Of a stretch of DNA of 64,000 nt, positions 20,869-31,214 are shown one piece after another (the stretch's first letter is position 1; every line of letters starts with the position of its first letter). The DNA comes from Nesterenkonia sedimenti. GTDB taxonomy: Bacteria > Actinomycetota > Actinomycetes > Actinomycetales > Micrococcaceae. The stretch is taken from the NCBI RefSeq assembly GCF_012641515.1, contig NZ_JABAHY010000001.1, forward strand, positions 186,001 through 250,000, written 5' to 3'. Under the pieces are notes generated by a model. The model did no database searches, was not told the DNA's origin, and saw only the letters and a list, made by a program, of their open reading frames with translations. Made by a program: the position numbers and the translations under genes.

Positions 20869-22073
20869 GCACCACGCTGATTACCAATATTTCTGAACTG
20901 ACCACAGTGGACCCCGAGAACCGGGTTCTGCACAACGCGGCTGTGGTCATCGAGAACTCAAAGATCGTATGGATCGGTGCAGCCACAGAGGCTCCCAGCG
21001 CGGACGAGACAGTGGATGTTGAAGGTCGCGCCGTGCTGCCCGGCTGGGTGGACTCCCATACGCATCTGGTCTTCGCCGGAGACCGCAGCGCGGAATTCGA
21101 AGCGCGGATGGCCGGTGAGGCCTATGCAGCAGGGGGTATCAGCGTCACCATGGAGGCCACCCGAGGTGCCTCTGATGACCAGTTGAAAGCCCTGGTGCGC
21201 CAACGTGTTGCTGAGGCAGTGCGCGGGGGCACAACCTATCTGGAAACCAAAACGGGCTACGGACTCTCTCAGGTTGAGGAGGCCCGGCACGCCAGGCTGT
21301 TAGCTGAACTGCGTGAGGCAGGCGAGATTGACGCTGTGACCTATCTGGGCGCCCATCTGGTTCCGCCGGGAGAGGACGCCCAGACCTATACCGAGCTGGC
21401 AGCCGGCCCCATGCTCCAGGACGTGAAGGACAACGTCCAGTGGGCCGATGTCTTCTGCGAGGAAGGGGCGTTTACGGCAGATCAGTCCCGACAGGTTCTC
21501 ACGGCCGCAGCTGAGGCTGGCCTCGGCCTGCGAGTCCACGGCAACCAACTGGGGACCGGACCTGGGGTCAAGTTGGCCGCCGAGCTGGGCGCAGCCAGTG
21601 TCGACCATGTCAACTACCTCGATGACGAGGACGTCGACGCCCTGGCCGAAACCTGGAAGAGTTGGGACCCATCAGAGCGGACCTGGACTCCCGGCACAGT
21701 TGCCACATGTCTGCCCGCCTGCGATCTCTCGACCCGCCAGCCTCTGGCCCCGGGCCGCCGGCTGATCGATGCCGGGATCGAGATTGCCCTGGCCTCAAAC
21801 TGCAATCCCGGCACCAGCTACACCAGCTCGATGAACTTCTGCATCGGCACCGCCGTTCTGCAGATGGGCCTGAGCCTGGCCGAAGCGATCCGGGCCGCCA
21901 CCTATGGAGGCGCACTGGCACTACGCGCCCAGGAGGAGGTCGGGTCCATCGAAGTGGGCAAACGAGCTGATCTCCATGTCTTGGATGCACCGGCAGCCAT
22001 CCACCTGGCGTATCGGCCCGGCATGCCTTTGACTCATTCAGCGTTCCGAGCCGGAGAGCGGGTGCAAGGCTAG
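20865..22073 (+). CDS. hutI: Imidazolonepropionase HutI
   Basis: Hydrolyses 4-imidazolone-5-propionate to N-formimino-L-glutamate. The 402-aa protein has the metal HxH in VDSHTHLVFAGDRSAEF, TYLETKTGYGL, YLGAHLVPPGE, LRVHGNQLG and SVDHVNYLDDED. The last metal-ligand position reads ASNCNPGTSYTSSM with Asn where many HutI have Asp; I recall this in actinobacterial homologues, so it is noted rather than treated as inactivation. Last gene of the plus-strand hut operon. Confidence 0.94.
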   Translation: MSTTLITNISELTTVDPENRVLHNAAVVIENSKIVWIGAATEAPSADETVDVEGRAVLPGWVDSHTHLVFAGDRSAEFEARMAGEAYAAGGISVTMEATRGASDDQLKALVRQRVAEAVRGGTTYLETKTGYGLSQVEEARHARLLAELREAGEIDAVTYLGAHLVPPGEDAQTYTELAAGPMLQDVKDNVQWADVFCEEGAFTADQSRQVLTAAAEAGLGLRVHGNQLGTGPGVKLAAELGAASVDHVNYLDDEDVDALAETWKSWDPSERTWTPGTVATCLPACDLSTRQPLAPGRRLIDAGIEIALASNCNPGTSYTSSMNFCIGTAVLQMGLSLAEAIRAATYGGALALRAQEEVGSIEVGKRADLHVLDAPAAIHLAYRPGMPLTHSAFRAGERVQG

Positions 22074-22084
22074 ACTGTGGAGCT

Positions 22085-22825
22085 ATGTCCTCCGCCGGCG
22101 AGCTACGTGTATACCGACAGCGTGAATCGCTGGGAGCTGCAGGAGACCTCCACTATGGTCTGCAGCTGCTGGAAGGCACCCGGCGCTATGCAGTCGACCC
22201 CAACGACCCCGAGGCCACTGCCGCCACGCTGAGGATCTACCGGCCGCAGCCGACACTGGCCTTCGGGCAACGAGACAGTCGACTGCCTGGATTCGGTGCA
22301 GCCCAGGAGGCAGCCCACCGGCAGGGTTATGAGCCTCTGGTCCGCCGGGCAGGGGGACGGGCCGCTGCCTATGACCTGGGATCTCTGGTGGTGGACCACA
22401 TCGAGCCTGACCCCGATCCCATCAGGGAGTCCCAGACCAGGTTCAGCGCCTTCGCCGAACTCTTTGCCGAAGCCCTGATGAGCCTCGGGATCCAGGCTCA
22501 GGTGGGCCCCATCCCCGGCGAATACTGCTACGGCGAACACTCAGTCCACGGCATTCACCCAGAACAGCCCGACCGGCGGATCAAACTCATCGGCACAGCC
22601 CAACGCCAGATAGCCACCGGATGGCTGTTCTCCAGTTCCATCATCGTCGAGCAGGGCCCCAGCATCCGCCGGGTACTGACCGACGCCTATGCAGCCATGG
22701 AACTGGAATGGGACCCACTGACAGCCGGGGCAGTGACCGACCTCTATCCGCAGGTGACGGTTTGTGACGTTGAGAATGCCATTCTGGGCACCTATGCCCA
22801 GTACTGGGAGCTTCAGAACGCGTAG
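22085..22825 (+). CDS. Lipoate-protein ligase A-like protein
   Basis: The 246-aa product belongs to the biotin/lipoate A/B ligase fold: LRIYRPQPTLAFGQRD, the signature PLVRRAGGRAAAYDLGSLVVDH (RRxxGG...YD, about residues 78-99) and a central lysine in RIKLIGTAQRQIATGWLF. These match LplA-type enzymes that attach or transfer lipoate or octanoate to E2/GcvH lysines. It starts 11 bases after hutI and may be co-transcribed, but has no obvious role in histidine use. The 3' end overlaps the convergent VKOR gene by 13 bases. Confidence 0.8.
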   Translation: MSSAGELRVYRQRESLGAAGDLHYGLQLLEGTRRYAVDPNDPEATAATLRIYRPQPTLAFGQRDSRLPGFGAAQEAAHRQGYEPLVRRAGGRAAAYDLGSLVVDHIEPDPDPIRESQTRFSAFAELFAEALMSLGIQAQVGPIPGEYCYGEHSVHGIHPEQPDRRIKLIGTAQRQIATGWLFSSSIIVEQGPSIRRVLTDAYAAMELEWDPLTAGAVTDLYPQVTVCDVENAILGTYAQYWELQNA

Positions 22826-23463
22826 GTGAAGGCCTCAGTGAAGTTCAGCAAAATACTGGCGAAGACCAGGAGATAAAGCACGATGACGGCAACCCACCAC
22901 CAGTCGCGGGCCACCTTCTTCATACCCTCCGAGGAAGGAATCACCCCGTGGATCACGTTCCGCGCAGTGGTCACCACAAAGAACGGGATCACCGCCGCCC
23001 AGACGATCATGCAGTAGGGGCAGAGCACCCCAATGCTGTACACCGCCGAATACCAGAGCCAGGTGATGAAACCGAAGGCGAAAAGCGCACCAGCCTGCAA
23101 TCCCGCGTAGTACCAGCGTGGCATCTGACCACGAACGGCCCAGAGGGCCACCGCGGCGAAGATCAGAACCGGGAAGGCGACCACCCCGACGAAGATATTG
23201 GGGAAACCGAAGGTTGAGGCCTGCCAGGACTGCATCACCTCACCACAGGAGACCCACGGATTCACATCACAGGCGGTGATGTGCTCCGGGTCGTTCCACA
23301 GCTGAACGCGTTCATAGAGCAGCAGGAAACTGGCCAGGGCACCGACTGCACCGGTGATCAGCAGCCACAGAGAAAAACCTGCCGGACGGGCGAATGCCGG
23401 GACACGCCCGGGGGTTTCCTCAGCGATATCCCCGTGATCCGGGGCAGTCAGGGTTGCGGACAT
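22813..23463 (-). CDS. Vitamin K epoxide reductase (VKOR) family membrane protein
   Basis: A 216-aa protein with five predicted membrane segments. The loop CDVNPWVSCGEVMQSW holds the two loop cysteines, and FGFPNIFVGVVAFPVL and the CPYCMIVWAAVIPFF helix with the CxxC active site are VKOR hallmarks. In actinobacteria VKOR re-oxidises a DsbA-like partner for disulfide formation outside the membrane. The start is ATG 23463. No DsbA gene is adjacent. Confidence 0.9.
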   Translation of the reverse strand: MSATLTAPDHGDIAEETPGRVPAFARPAGFSLWLLITGAVGALASFLLLYERVQLWNDPEHITACDVNPWVSCGEVMQSWQASTFGFPNIFVGVVAFPVLIFAAVALWAVRGQMPRWYYAGLQAGALFAFGFITWLWYSAVYSIGVLCPYCMIVWAAVIPFFVVTTARNVIHGVIPSSEGMKKVARDWWWVAVIVLYLLVFASILLNFTEAFTYAF

Positions 23464-23826
23464 AGCCCAATTCTACCTCCGGCAACCTGACTGATACATC
23501 CGGTGTGCCATACTGAGTGCATCGAAAGTGCAGACCACACCTGCATTTTTGAGCAGGCTTTAACACGCTACAGAACGGCGAGGCTGGCACCCGTCGTGGA
23601 CGAATGAGATGGATCAACAGTCCGCACGGCTACCGAATCGAACAAGATGCCGCCGCCCTCTTCCCGTGCGTGACCGGCCCGCGAATCCGCTGAGCAGAGC
23701 GCGCCTCGACGAAGAATGCAGGCAGCGCCCGGCAGAATCGCAAGCCGGTGACCCGATAAGCGAGACAAGCCGTGGGCACGCCGAGTGTGGCAGCGTCGCC
23801 TCCGGTGGGAGCAGACCCGTAATTCC
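23464..23826 (+). promoter_or_regulatory. rne promoter and long 5' leader
   Basis: A plausible sigma-70-type promoter is CTGACT at 23487-23492, a 16-base spacer and CATACT at 23509-23514. Transcription would begin near 23521 and give a leader of about 300 nt before the rne start. Leaders of this length are where RNase E autoregulates its own message in proteobacteria; whether this applies here is not known. No ORF of coding character or riboswitch was recognised in it. Confidence 0.45.
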
Positions 23827-26469
23827 ATGACCGATACAACCGCATCCACAAACGAACCCGAAGAGATTTTCAATCCCTTCTCAGCCCCTGAGCCCGGCCA
23901 GCCCGGTGCAGAGGCCACTATTGACAAGCCCGCCGACACTGCACCGGTGGATGCCGACCCCCTGGATGTCACTTTCCAGGCCCCCGATCTCTCCAAACTG
24001 CCGGCAAGGTCCCAGCGCCCCCAGCAGTCTGAGTCCCAGGACACCAGCGATGACGCTGACCAGGACGGAGAGGACGACTCCGGGCAGGGCAGCGGAAACG
24101 ACGACGACGGTGACTCCAGCGGCAACCGTCGGAACCGCCGCAAGCGCCGCCGCGGCGGCCGCAGCCGCAATAAGTCCCAGGACAACCAGGACAACGGCCA
24201 GAACCAGGAGAACTCCCAGAAGGAGAACGAGGGTTCGGCCGATTCCGAGAAGTCCAATGACTCCGAGGATGCCGACCAGGCCGAGGACAAGGACAAATCC
24301 TCTGCCGCGGAGAAGACAGACGACGGTCAGGTCATTCGCAAGAAGCGGCGTCGTCGTCGTGGAACTGCCGATATGGAGATCGAGGAGGATTCCGAGGACG
24401 GTCACACCGTTACTCGGATCCGCTCCGGACGAGAAGCCGGCTCCGATGCCCCGGCCAAGGTCACCGGAGTCAAAGGCTCCACCCGTCTGGAGGCCAAACG
24501 GCAGCGCCGTCGGGCATCCCGGGACGGTGGTCGTCGTCGTGGTGTGATCACAGAGGCCGAGTTCCTGGCCCGCCGCGAGTCGGTGGACCGGAAGATGATC
24601 GTCCGCCAGCGTGGCGAACGCATCCAGATCGGCGTCCTCGAAGACGGGGTCCTGGCTGAGCACTACGTCAGCCACACCACCCAGGATTCGCTGATCGGCA
24701 ATGTCTACCTCGGCAAAGTCCAGAATGTGCTGCCCTCTATGGAGGCCGCCTTCGTGGACATCGGCCGCGGCCGCAATGCTGTGCTCTACGCCGGCGAGGT
24801 CGACTGGGAGGGTGCCAATATCGGCAACGCCCCCCGCAAGATCGAAAACGCCCTGAAATCCGGGGACTCCGTGCTGGTCCAGGTCACCAAGGATCCCGTG
24901 GGGCATAAGGGTGCCCGGCTGACTAGCCAGGTCTCGCTGCCCGGGCGTTACCTGGTGTTCGTCCCCGGCGGGTCGATGACCGGTATCTCCCGGAAACTGC
25001 CGGATACCGAACGCTCTCGGCTGAAGAAGATCCTCAAGGAGCAGATGCCGGAGAACGCCGGTGTCATCGTGCGCACCGCCGCCGAAGGCGCCTCCGAGGA
25101 GGAGCTGACCAATGACATCAACCGGCTGCGGGCCCTCTGGGAGACCATCCAGTCCCAGGCCAATGACCGCAAGGTCTTGGCCCCTGAGCTCCTCTACGCG
25201 GAGCCGGATTTGACCATTAAGGTTGTCCGCGATGTCTTCAACGAGGACTTCTCGGCCATGGAGGTTCAGGGCGAGGAGACCTGGGACGACATCGAGGCCT
25301 ATGTCACCTATGTGGCCCCCCACCTGCTGGACCGCTGCAAGAAGTGGGAGCCCCAGGAGAACCAGGCAGAGGATATCTTCGCCCACCACCGGATCGACGA
25401 GCAGCTGAACAAGGCGCTGGACCGGAACGTGAAACTGCCCTCAGGTGGTTCCCTGGTCTTCGACCGCACCGAAGCGATGACCGTGGTCGATGTCAACACC
25501 GGTAAATTCACCGGCTCCGGCGGCAACCTCGAGGAGACCGTCACCAAGAACAACCTCGAGGCCGCCGAGGAGATCGTCCGGCAGCTGCGACTGCGGGACA
25601 TCGGCGGGATCATCGTCATCGACTTCATCGATATGGTCCTGGAGTCCAACCGGGACCTGGTGCTGCGCCGCATGGTCGAATGCCTGGGCCGTGACCGCAC
25701 TAAACACCAGGTCGCTGAAGTCACCAGCCTCGGTCTGGTGCAGATGACCCGTAAGCGCATGGGCACCGGACTGCTGGAGGTCTTCTCCACCGAATGTGAA
25801 CACTGCGCAGGCCGCGGGATCATGACCCACCCCGAACCTGTTGAGCACCGGCCCTCCTACACCTCCGAGGGGGATGTCGCCTCCGGTAAGAACGCCAAGA
25901 AGCGGAAGAAGAAAAACCGGAAGAACGACGACGCCGGCAGTAACAACCAGCCCGACCCCAAAGAGCTCAAGAAGCTGGAGAAGGCTTCCAAGGGGATGGC
26001 CAAGGTGGCTGCCGCCACCAATGGTCAGCATAAGGGCGAGGAGTCCGATCAGGATCAGGCCCCTGCTGAGCAGAAGCCGGCACGGCAGCAGAAGCAGCAG
26101 TCGAAGCAGCAGAAATCGGCCACCCTCACCATCGGTGGGGAGCCAGTTGAACTGCCCGAGAAGAAGGATTCCGGCTCCGCGCCGGAGAAGGAGGAAGGCG
26201 GTAAGCCCGCCTCCCTCGACCAGCTGGAGACCGCCCTGGCGACTCGCAGCAAGCGGCGTGGTCGCCGGGCTGCGGGATCAGCCCAGGGGTCCTCAGGAGA
26301 GGTCACCCAGGTGAATACCGAGGTGCAGGGCGGAGAGAAGACCTTCGCCTCATCCTCGGGCACCTCCGGAAAGGCTAAACAGGACTCCACCGAGCCTGCG
26401 GCTGAACCGGTGATGCTCGGCGTCGGTGTCAGCGCCGATGAACTTGCTCAAAGCAAGTCAACGGAGTAG
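23827..26469 (+). CDS. rne: Ribonuclease E/G
   Basis: Endoribonuclease of RNA decay and rRNA processing, 880 aa from ATG 23827. A disordered acidic/basic N-terminal arm of about 260 residues (poly-Asn/Asp/Gln and KKRRRRR runs) precedes the catalytic core. The core has the S1 domain ([26 protein letters not shown] written in part), [18 protein letters not shown] and IVIDFIDM with the catalytic Asp residues, and the zinc-link CEHCAGRG. A second disordered Lys/Gln-rich tail follows. An in-frame ATG at 23785 is less likely. Ribosomal protein genes follow directly. Confidence 0.95.
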   Translation: MTDTTASTNEPEEIFNPFSAPEPGQPGAEATIDKPADTAPVDADPLDVTFQAPDLSKLPARSQRPQQSESQDTSDDADQDGEDDSGQGSGNDDDGDSSGNRRNRRKRRRGGRSRNKSQDNQDNGQNQENSQKENEGSADSEKSNDSEDADQAEDKDKSSAAEKTDDGQVIRKKRRRRRGTADMEIEEDSEDGHTVTRIRSGREAGSDAPAKVTGVKGSTRLEAKRQRRRASRDGGRRRGVITEAEFLARRESVDRKMIVRQRGERIQIGVLEDGVLAEHYVSHTTQDSLIGNVYLGKVQNVLPSMEAAFVDIGRGRNAVLYAGEVDWEGANIGNAPRKIENALKSGDSVLVQVTKDPVGHKGARLTSQVSLPGRYLVFVPGGSMTGISRKLPDTERSRLKKILKEQMPENAGVIVRTAAEGASEEELTNDINRLRALWETIQSQANDRKVLAPELLYAEPDLTIKVVRDVFNEDFSAMEVQGEETWDDIEAYVTYVAPHLLDRCKKWEPQENQAEDIFAHHRIDEQLNKALDRNVKLPSGGSLVFDRTEAMTVVDVNTGKFTGSGGNLEETVTKNNLEAAEEIVRQLRLRDIGGIIVIDFIDMVLESNRDLVLRRMVECLGRDRTKHQVAEVTSLGLVQMTRKRMGTGLLEVFSTECEHCAGRGIMTHPEPVEHRPSYTSEGDVASGKNAKKRKKKNRKNDDAGSNNQPDPKELKKLEKASKGMAKVAAATNGQHKGEESDQDQAPAEQKPARQQKQQSKQQKSATLTIGGEPVELPEKKDSGSAPEKEEGGKPASLDQLETALATRSKRRGRRAAGSAQGSSGEVTQVNTEVQGGEKTFASSSGTSGKAKQDSTEPAAEPVMLGVGVSADELAQSKSTE

Positions 26470-26542
26470 CATAGATCGCTGGGGCAATTTGTGCCCAAAA
26501 TCTTTTTCATGCAAGTCATTCAACGAGAGAAGTGAGTCCCAA

Positions 26543-26851
26543 GTGGTGTACGCGATTGTCCGCGCAGGCGGCCGCCAGGAGAAGGTTTCCGTCGGAGACC
26601 TCGTGACCCTTGACCGCGTCGACGCCGAGGCAGGCAGCACCATCGAGCTGCCGGCGGTGATGCTGGTAGACGGGGAGAAGGTCACAACCTCCGCTGATGA
26701 GCTGTCCAACGTCAAGGTCACCGCAGAGGTGCAGGAGCACCTCCGCGGCAAGAAGATCGTCATTCACAAGTTCAAGAACAAGACCGGCTACCACAAGCGC
26801 CAGGGTCACCGTTCTGAACTCAGCCGTGTGAAGATCGCCTCGATCGCCTGA
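26543..26851 (+). CDS. rplU: 50S ribosomal protein L21
   Basis: 102 aa, the normal length of L21. It begins (M)[18 protein letters not shown] and ends [22 protein letters not shown], the classical L21 ends. GTG 26543 is the start; the open frame upstream to 26426 overlaps rne and is not L21-like. L21 lies with L27 at the 23S domain near the exit tunnel and peptidyl site respectively. Confidence 0.96.
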   Translation: MVYAIVRAGGRQEKVSVGDLVTLDRVDAEAGSTIELPAVMLVDGEKVTTSADELSNVKVTAEVQEHLRGKKIVIHKFKNKTGYHKRQGHRSELSRVKIASIA

Positions 26852-26905
26852 CCGCGCGGTAAACTAAGACAAGATTCCATTATTCCCTGAGAGGTAGGCA
26901 GACCT

Positions 26906-27163
26906 ATGGCAAGTAAAAAGGGCGCCAGCTCAACTAAGAACGGTCGCGACTCGAACGCCAAGCGCCTCGGCGTGAAGCGTTTCGGCGGCCAGACTGTCAG
27001 CGCCGGTGAGATCCTGATCCGCCAGCGTGGCACCAAGTTCCACCCCGGCACCAACGTTGGCCGCGGCGGCGACGACACACTGTTCGCCCTGGCCGATGGC
27101 GCTGTTGAATTCGGCGCAAAGCGCGGCCGCAAGGTCGTCAACATTGTGCCAGTCGCAGCCTAA
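26906..27163 (+). CDS. rpmA: 50S ribosomal protein L27
   Basis: 85 aa. The start [22 protein letters not shown] and [18 protein letters not shown] are the standard L27 sequence, whose N-terminus reaches the peptidyl transferase centre. There is no Firmicutes-type cleaved N-terminal extension. GAGAGG precedes the ATG. It is followed by a hairpin terminator before obgE. Confidence 0.97.
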   Translation: MASKKGASSTKNGRDSNAKRLGVKRFGGQTVSAGEILIRQRGTKFHPGTNVGRGGDDTLFALADGAVEFGAKRGRKVVNIVPVAA

Positions 27164-27186
27164 GCTGCGATAAGCATTCATCTAGA

Positions 27187-27222
27187 AGGCCCCGCAGCGA
27201 TGAGCTGACGGGGTCTTTTAGT
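27187..27222 (+). terminator. Intrinsic terminator after rpmA
   Basis: GGCCCCG at 27188-27194 pairs with CGGGGTC at 27209-27215 (one G-U), with a 14-base loop, and is followed by TTTTAG. It ends the rplU-rpmA message, or partially attenuates read-through to obgE 35 bases later. Confidence 0.7.
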
Positions 27223-27255
27223 ATCCAAGAAACACTGACTTCAGGAGGCCCAGGC

Positions 27256-28758
27256 ATGGCACATTTCGTCGACCGGGTAGTGCTGCACGCAACAGGCGGC
27301 AATGGCGGCAACGGGTGTGTCTCTGTGCACCGAGAGAAGTTCAAGCCCCTGGGCGGCCCCGACGGCGGCAACGGCGGGGACGGCGGGCATGTCGAACTCG
27401 TCGTGGACCGCAACACCACAACCCTTCTGGACTACCACCACAGGCCTCACCGCCGAGCCGAAAACGGGGGAGTGGGCCAGGGCGGACTCCGCCACGGCCA
27501 TAAGGGCGAAACTCTGGAGCTGCCGGTCCCCGAAGGCACTGTGGTCAAAGACGCCAAAGGCAATGTGCTGGCTGACCTCGTCGGAGAAGGAGCCCGCGCC
27601 CGGATCGCCACCGGTGGTCAGGGCGGTCTCGGAAATGCCGCACTGGCCTCCAAGAAGCGCAAAGCCCCCGGATTTGCCCTGCTCGGGACCCCCGGTGAAG
27701 AAGCCGAAATCGTCCTCGAGGTGAAATCGGTAGCCGATATCGCATTGGTGGGCTTCCCCTCAGCCGGCAAATCTAGCCTCATCGCCTCCCTCTCAGCGGC
27801 CCGACCTAAGATCGCCGACTACCCCTTCACGACCCTGGTGCCCAACCTCGGAGTGGTCGAAGCCGGCGATACCCGATTCACAGTGGCCGATGTGCCCGGT
27901 CTGATCCCCGGAGCAGCCGAGGGCAAAGGTCTGGGCCATGAGTTCCTCCGGCATGTCGAACGCTGTGCCGCCCTGGTCCATGTCCTGGACTGCGGAACCC
28001 TGGAGACCGACCGTGACCCCGTCGGAGACCTCGAGGCCATCGAAACCGAACTTGCCGCATATACCGCCGATGACGGCCCACCGCTGACCGAACGTCCCCG
28101 GCTGGTGGCCCTGAACAAGACAGATCTCCCCGACGGGGAAGCAATGGCGGAGATGGTGCGCAGCAGCCTGGAGGAACGGGGTTTCCGAGTCTTCGAAGTC
28201 TCAGCTGTTTCCCGCAAGGGTCTCCGAGAGCTCAGCTTCGCCATGGCCCAACTGGTCGAAGAGTCCCGCGAGGCCCAGGAAGTCACCGAAGCCCCGGTTC
28301 CGGTCACCATTCGCCCCGCAGCCATCAACGACAAGGGCTTCACCATCTCCCGCGAGGAGAAGGGCATCCCCGGAGAAGGCACCCAACCACTGTGGCGAGT
28401 CCGTGGAGCCAAACCCGAACGCTGGATCCAGCAGACCGACTTCAACAACGATGAAGCTGTCGGATACTTGGCCGACCGCCTGGCCGCCATCGGCATCGAA
28501 GAGGAACTCTTCGGCCAGGGAGCAACCCCAGGGGATGCCGTGGTCATCGGCACCGAAGCCGATGGTGTTGTCTTCGACTGGGAGCCGACCATGATGGGTG
28601 GGGCCGAACATCTCGGCGCCCGTGGCAGCGACCTCCGATTCGAGGACAGCCACCGGCCCACCCGCGCTGAGAAGAAACAGGAACAGGCCGACCGCAGGGC
28701 CGCCAAACGGCAGATGCGTGAGGAGATGGAAGTGTTCTACGCGGAGGACCAGGAGTGA
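27256..28758 (+). CDS. obgE: GTPase ObgE/CgtA
   Basis: A 500-aa ribosome-assembly GTPase. The glycine-rich Obg domain is residues 1-160 ([32 protein letters not shown]). The G domain follows with G1 [11 protein letters not shown]3 [20 protein letters not shown] and G4 NKTD. The OCT domain extends over about 335-420, followed by a charged tail. CAGGAGGCCCAGGC precedes the ATG. The stop overlaps the proB start (GTGA). Confidence 0.96.
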   Translation: MAHFVDRVVLHATGGNGGNGCVSVHREKFKPLGGPDGGNGGDGGHVELVVDRNTTTLLDYHHRPHRRAENGGVGQGGLRHGHKGETLELPVPEGTVVKDAKGNVLADLVGEGARARIATGGQGGLGNAALASKKRKAPGFALLGTPGEEAEIVLEVKSVADIALVGFPSAGKSSLIASLSAARPKIADYPFTTLVPNLGVVEAGDTRFTVADVPGLIPGAAEGKGLGHEFLRHVERCAALVHVLDCGTLETDRDPVGDLEAIETELAAYTADDGPPLTERPRLVALNKTDLPDGEAMAEMVRSSLEERGFRVFEVSAVSRKGLRELSFAMAQLVEESREAQEVTEAPVPVTIRPAAINDKGFTISREEKGIPGEGTQPLWRVRGAKPERWIQQTDFNNDEAVGYLADRLAAIGIEEELFGQGATPGDAVVIGTEADGVVFDWEPTMMGGAEHLGARGSDLRFEDSHRPTRAEKKQEQADRRAAKRQMREEMEVFYAEDQE

Positions 28759-29873
28759 ACTTCGACATCACCTCCGCCAAACGGCTGGTCATCAAAGTCG
28801 GCTCCTCAAGCCTGACCACCCTCGACGGCGGAATCAGTGTCCAATCCCTGAACCGACTGGTAGATGCCTGCCAGAAACTGCGCGACCGCGGAACCGAAGT
28901 CGTACTCGTCTCCTCCGGAGCCATCGCCGCGGGCCTGGCCCCACTGCGGATGGAGCGCCGCCCGCATGATCTGGCCGCCCAGCAGGCCGCAGCGGCAGTC
29001 GGTCAGGGCGAACTCATGGCCCACTACTCCCGGGCCTTCGCCCATCACGGGGCCCAAACCGGCCAGCTGCTGCTGACGGTGGAAGACCTTATCCGCCGCT
29101 CAACCTACGTGAACGCCCTCCGGGCCCTGGAGAAACTCCTTGCCCTAGGCGTGGTACCCATCATCAATGAGAACGACGCGGTGGCCACAGCCGAAATCCG
29201 CTTCGGCGACAATGACCGGCTCGCGGCCCTGACCGCGAACCTCATCCACGCCGATGGGATCATCCTCCTCTCTGATGTGGATGCCCTCTACTCCGGACCC
29301 CCGTCAGAGGGTGGCAAACGGATCAGCCGAATCAGCAGCCCCGAGGACCTCGAAGGGGTGACCCTCGGCCCACGTGGACGGGCCGGTATCGGCACCGGTG
29401 GTATGACCACCAAAGTGGAGGCCGCCCAGCTGGTCACCGCCAATGGCATCCCTGCCCGGCTGACCTCAGCCGCACAGGCACCGGCGCTCTTCGACGGCGA
29501 GGAGATCGGCACCCTGTTCCTGCCCCGAGGTAAACGCCGCGGAGCACGCTCTGCCTGGTTGGCACATCTGGCCAACAGCCAGGGCAGCATCACCATCGAC
29601 GACGGCGCCGTCGAAGCCGTCATCGGGGACCGCCGTTCACTGCTGGCGGCCGGAATCACCTCCGTCGGCGGGGAATTCGAAGCAGGTGACGTCGTCGAAA
29701 TCCGGGACCCCGCAGGGGAGGTCCGGGCCCGTGGGCTGACCTCCTTTTCCGCCTCGGAGACTCGGCAGATGCAGGGGAAGAAGACTGCGCAACTGGGCGA
29801 GGAGCTCGGCGAGGACTATCAGCGCCCCGTGATTCATACTGATGACATGGCCCGAGTGGAGGTTCACCGATGA
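28755..29873 (+). CDS. proB: Glutamate 5-kinase ProB
   Basis: First enzyme of proline biosynthesis, 372 aa. The amino-acid kinase domain starts [12 protein letters not shown] and includes [10 protein letters not shown] and INENDAVAT; a C-terminal PUA domain spans about residues 275-360 ([13 protein letters not shown]...[12 protein letters not shown]). GTG start overlapping the obgE stop; the stop overlaps proA as ATGA. Confidence 0.95.
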   Translation: MNFDITSAKRLVIKVGSSSLTTLDGGISVQSLNRLVDACQKLRDRGTEVVLVSSGAIAAGLAPLRMERRPHDLAAQQAAAAVGQGELMAHYSRAFAHHGAQTGQLLLTVEDLIRRSTYVNALRALEKLLALGVVPIINENDAVATAEIRFGDNDRLAALTANLIHADGIILLSDVDALYSGPPSEGGKRISRISSPEDLEGVTLGPRGRAGIGTGGMTTKVEAAQLVTANGIPARLTSAAQAPALFDGEEIGTLFLPRGKRRGARSAWLAHLANSQGSITIDDGAVEAVIGDRRSLLAAGITSVGGEFEAGDVVEIRDPAGEVRARGLTSFSASETRQMQGKKTAQLGEELGEDYQRPVIHTDDMARVEVHR

Positions 29874-31120
29874 GTATTGCAGAGACCAGCAGCCGTGCCC
29901 GCAGTGCGGCAGGACCCCTGGGGCGGGCCACCCGCCGGCATAAGGACCACGCACTGCAGCTGATCGCCGGGGCCCTGCGCGAATCCACCAGCGCACTGAT
30001 CACAGCCAATGAGCAGGACCTGGTCCGGGGCAGGGAGAACGGGCTCTCCAAGTCCCTGCAGGACCGTCTGCGTTTGGACAGCAGCCGGGTCGAATCCCTA
30101 GCCGCCGCCGTCGAGGAGATCATCGGCCTGGAGGATCCCATCGGCCGAGTGGTTCAGGGCCGCACCCTTCCCAACGGTCTTCGGCTGAGCCAGACCACTG
30201 TGCCCCTAGGGGTGATCGGCGCGATCTACGAGGCCCGCCCCAATGTCACCGTGGATATCGCGGCCCTGGCCCTGAAATCAGGTAATGCTGCCATTCTCCG
30301 TGGCGGCTCCGCCGCCCAATCCACCAATGAGCTGCTCATCAGCGTCATCCGCGAAGCCCTGCGCGAGGCGGGACTGCCGGTGGATTCAGTCCAGACCATC
30401 GATCCCTATGGTCGCGAGGGCGCCACCGAGCTGATGACCACCCGCGGCAGTGTGGATGTGCTGATCCCGCGCGGCGGCGGGGAACTCATCCAACATGTGG
30501 TCACCAATGCCAAAGTCCCGGTCATCGAGACAGGCGAGGGCAATGTCCATATCTACGTGGATGCCTCCGCCGACCCCCAGCTGGCCCGAAACATTGTGCA
30601 TAACGCAAAAGTCTCCCGACCCAGTGTCTGCAATGCCGCCGAGACAGTTCTCTTCCACGCTGAGGCCGCCGAAGCCGGGCGGGAAGTCCTGGCTGCCCTG
30701 GCCAAGGACGACGTCCTGCTTCACCTCGATCCCCGGGCCCGTCAATGGCTTCCCGCCGAACACAACGGCGCCGATGAGGTCACCGAAGTTCACTACGGCA
30801 CCGAGTTCAACGAACTTGAGGTTGCAGTGGGTGTGGTGGACTCCATTGAGGAGGCCATCAGCCATATCGGCCGGCACACCACCGGACATACTGAGGCCAT
30901 CGTGACTGATTCAGTGGCCAATGCGGAGAAATTCATCGCAGAGATCGACGCCGCAGCCGTCATCGTCAACGCATCCACCCGGTTCACCGACGGCGGCCAG
31001 TTCGGACTCGGCGCTGAGGTGGGGATATCCACTCAGAAGATGCATGCCCGCGGCCCCATGGGGATGGCAGAACTGACCACCACCAAATGGATTGTGCGCG
31101 GGGAGGGGCAAATCCGCTGA
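29870..31120 (+). CDS. proA: Gamma-glutamyl phosphate reductase ProA
   Basis: Reduces gamma-glutamyl phosphate to glutamate semialdehyde with NADPH; 416 aa. Family motifs are GVIGAIYEARPNVTVDIAALALKSGN written in part, ILRGGSAA, the catalytic-Cys region SRPSVCNAAETVLFH and FTDGGQFGLGAEVGISTQKMHARGP near the end. Directly coupled to proB. No proC gene is in this window. Confidence 0.95.
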   Translation: MSIAETSSRARSAAGPLGRATRRHKDHALQLIAGALRESTSALITANEQDLVRGRENGLSKSLQDRLRLDSSRVESLAAAVEEIIGLEDPIGRVVQGRTLPNGLRLSQTTVPLGVIGAIYEARPNVTVDIAALALKSGNAAILRGGSAAQSTNELLISVIREALREAGLPVDSVQTIDPYGREGATELMTTRGSVDVLIPRGGGELIQHVVTNAKVPVIETGEGNVHIYVDASADPQLARNIVHNAKVSRPSVCNAAETVLFHAEAAEAGREVLAALAKDDVLLHLDPRARQWLPAEHNGADEVTEVHYGTEFNELEVAVGVVDSIEEAISHIGRHTTGHTEAIVTDSVANAEKFIAEIDAAAVIVNASTRFTDGGQFGLGAEVGISTQKMHARGPMGMAELTTTKWIVRGEGQIR

Positions 31121-31214
31121 TCCATTAACCCTGGTGTGAGGTTGCTCACTGCGTGTACGATATCGGCTATCACGTGTCTGCTGATATTTGGTGCTGGCGA
31201 CAGAAGGAGCAACC

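Noticed and set aside
24100-24360. Tandem repeats in the rne N-terminal region as a possible CRISPR or satellite
   Set aside because: They are imperfect codon-level repeats (Asn/Gln/Asp and Arg runs) in a disordered arm, without constant spacers. No CRISPR array was seen anywhere in the window.
23881-25389. 502-codon open frame opposite rne
   Set aside because: It is the antisense of the RNase E coding region, with Leu/Val/Gly runs produced by the repetitive Asp/Asn/Gln codons on the other strand.
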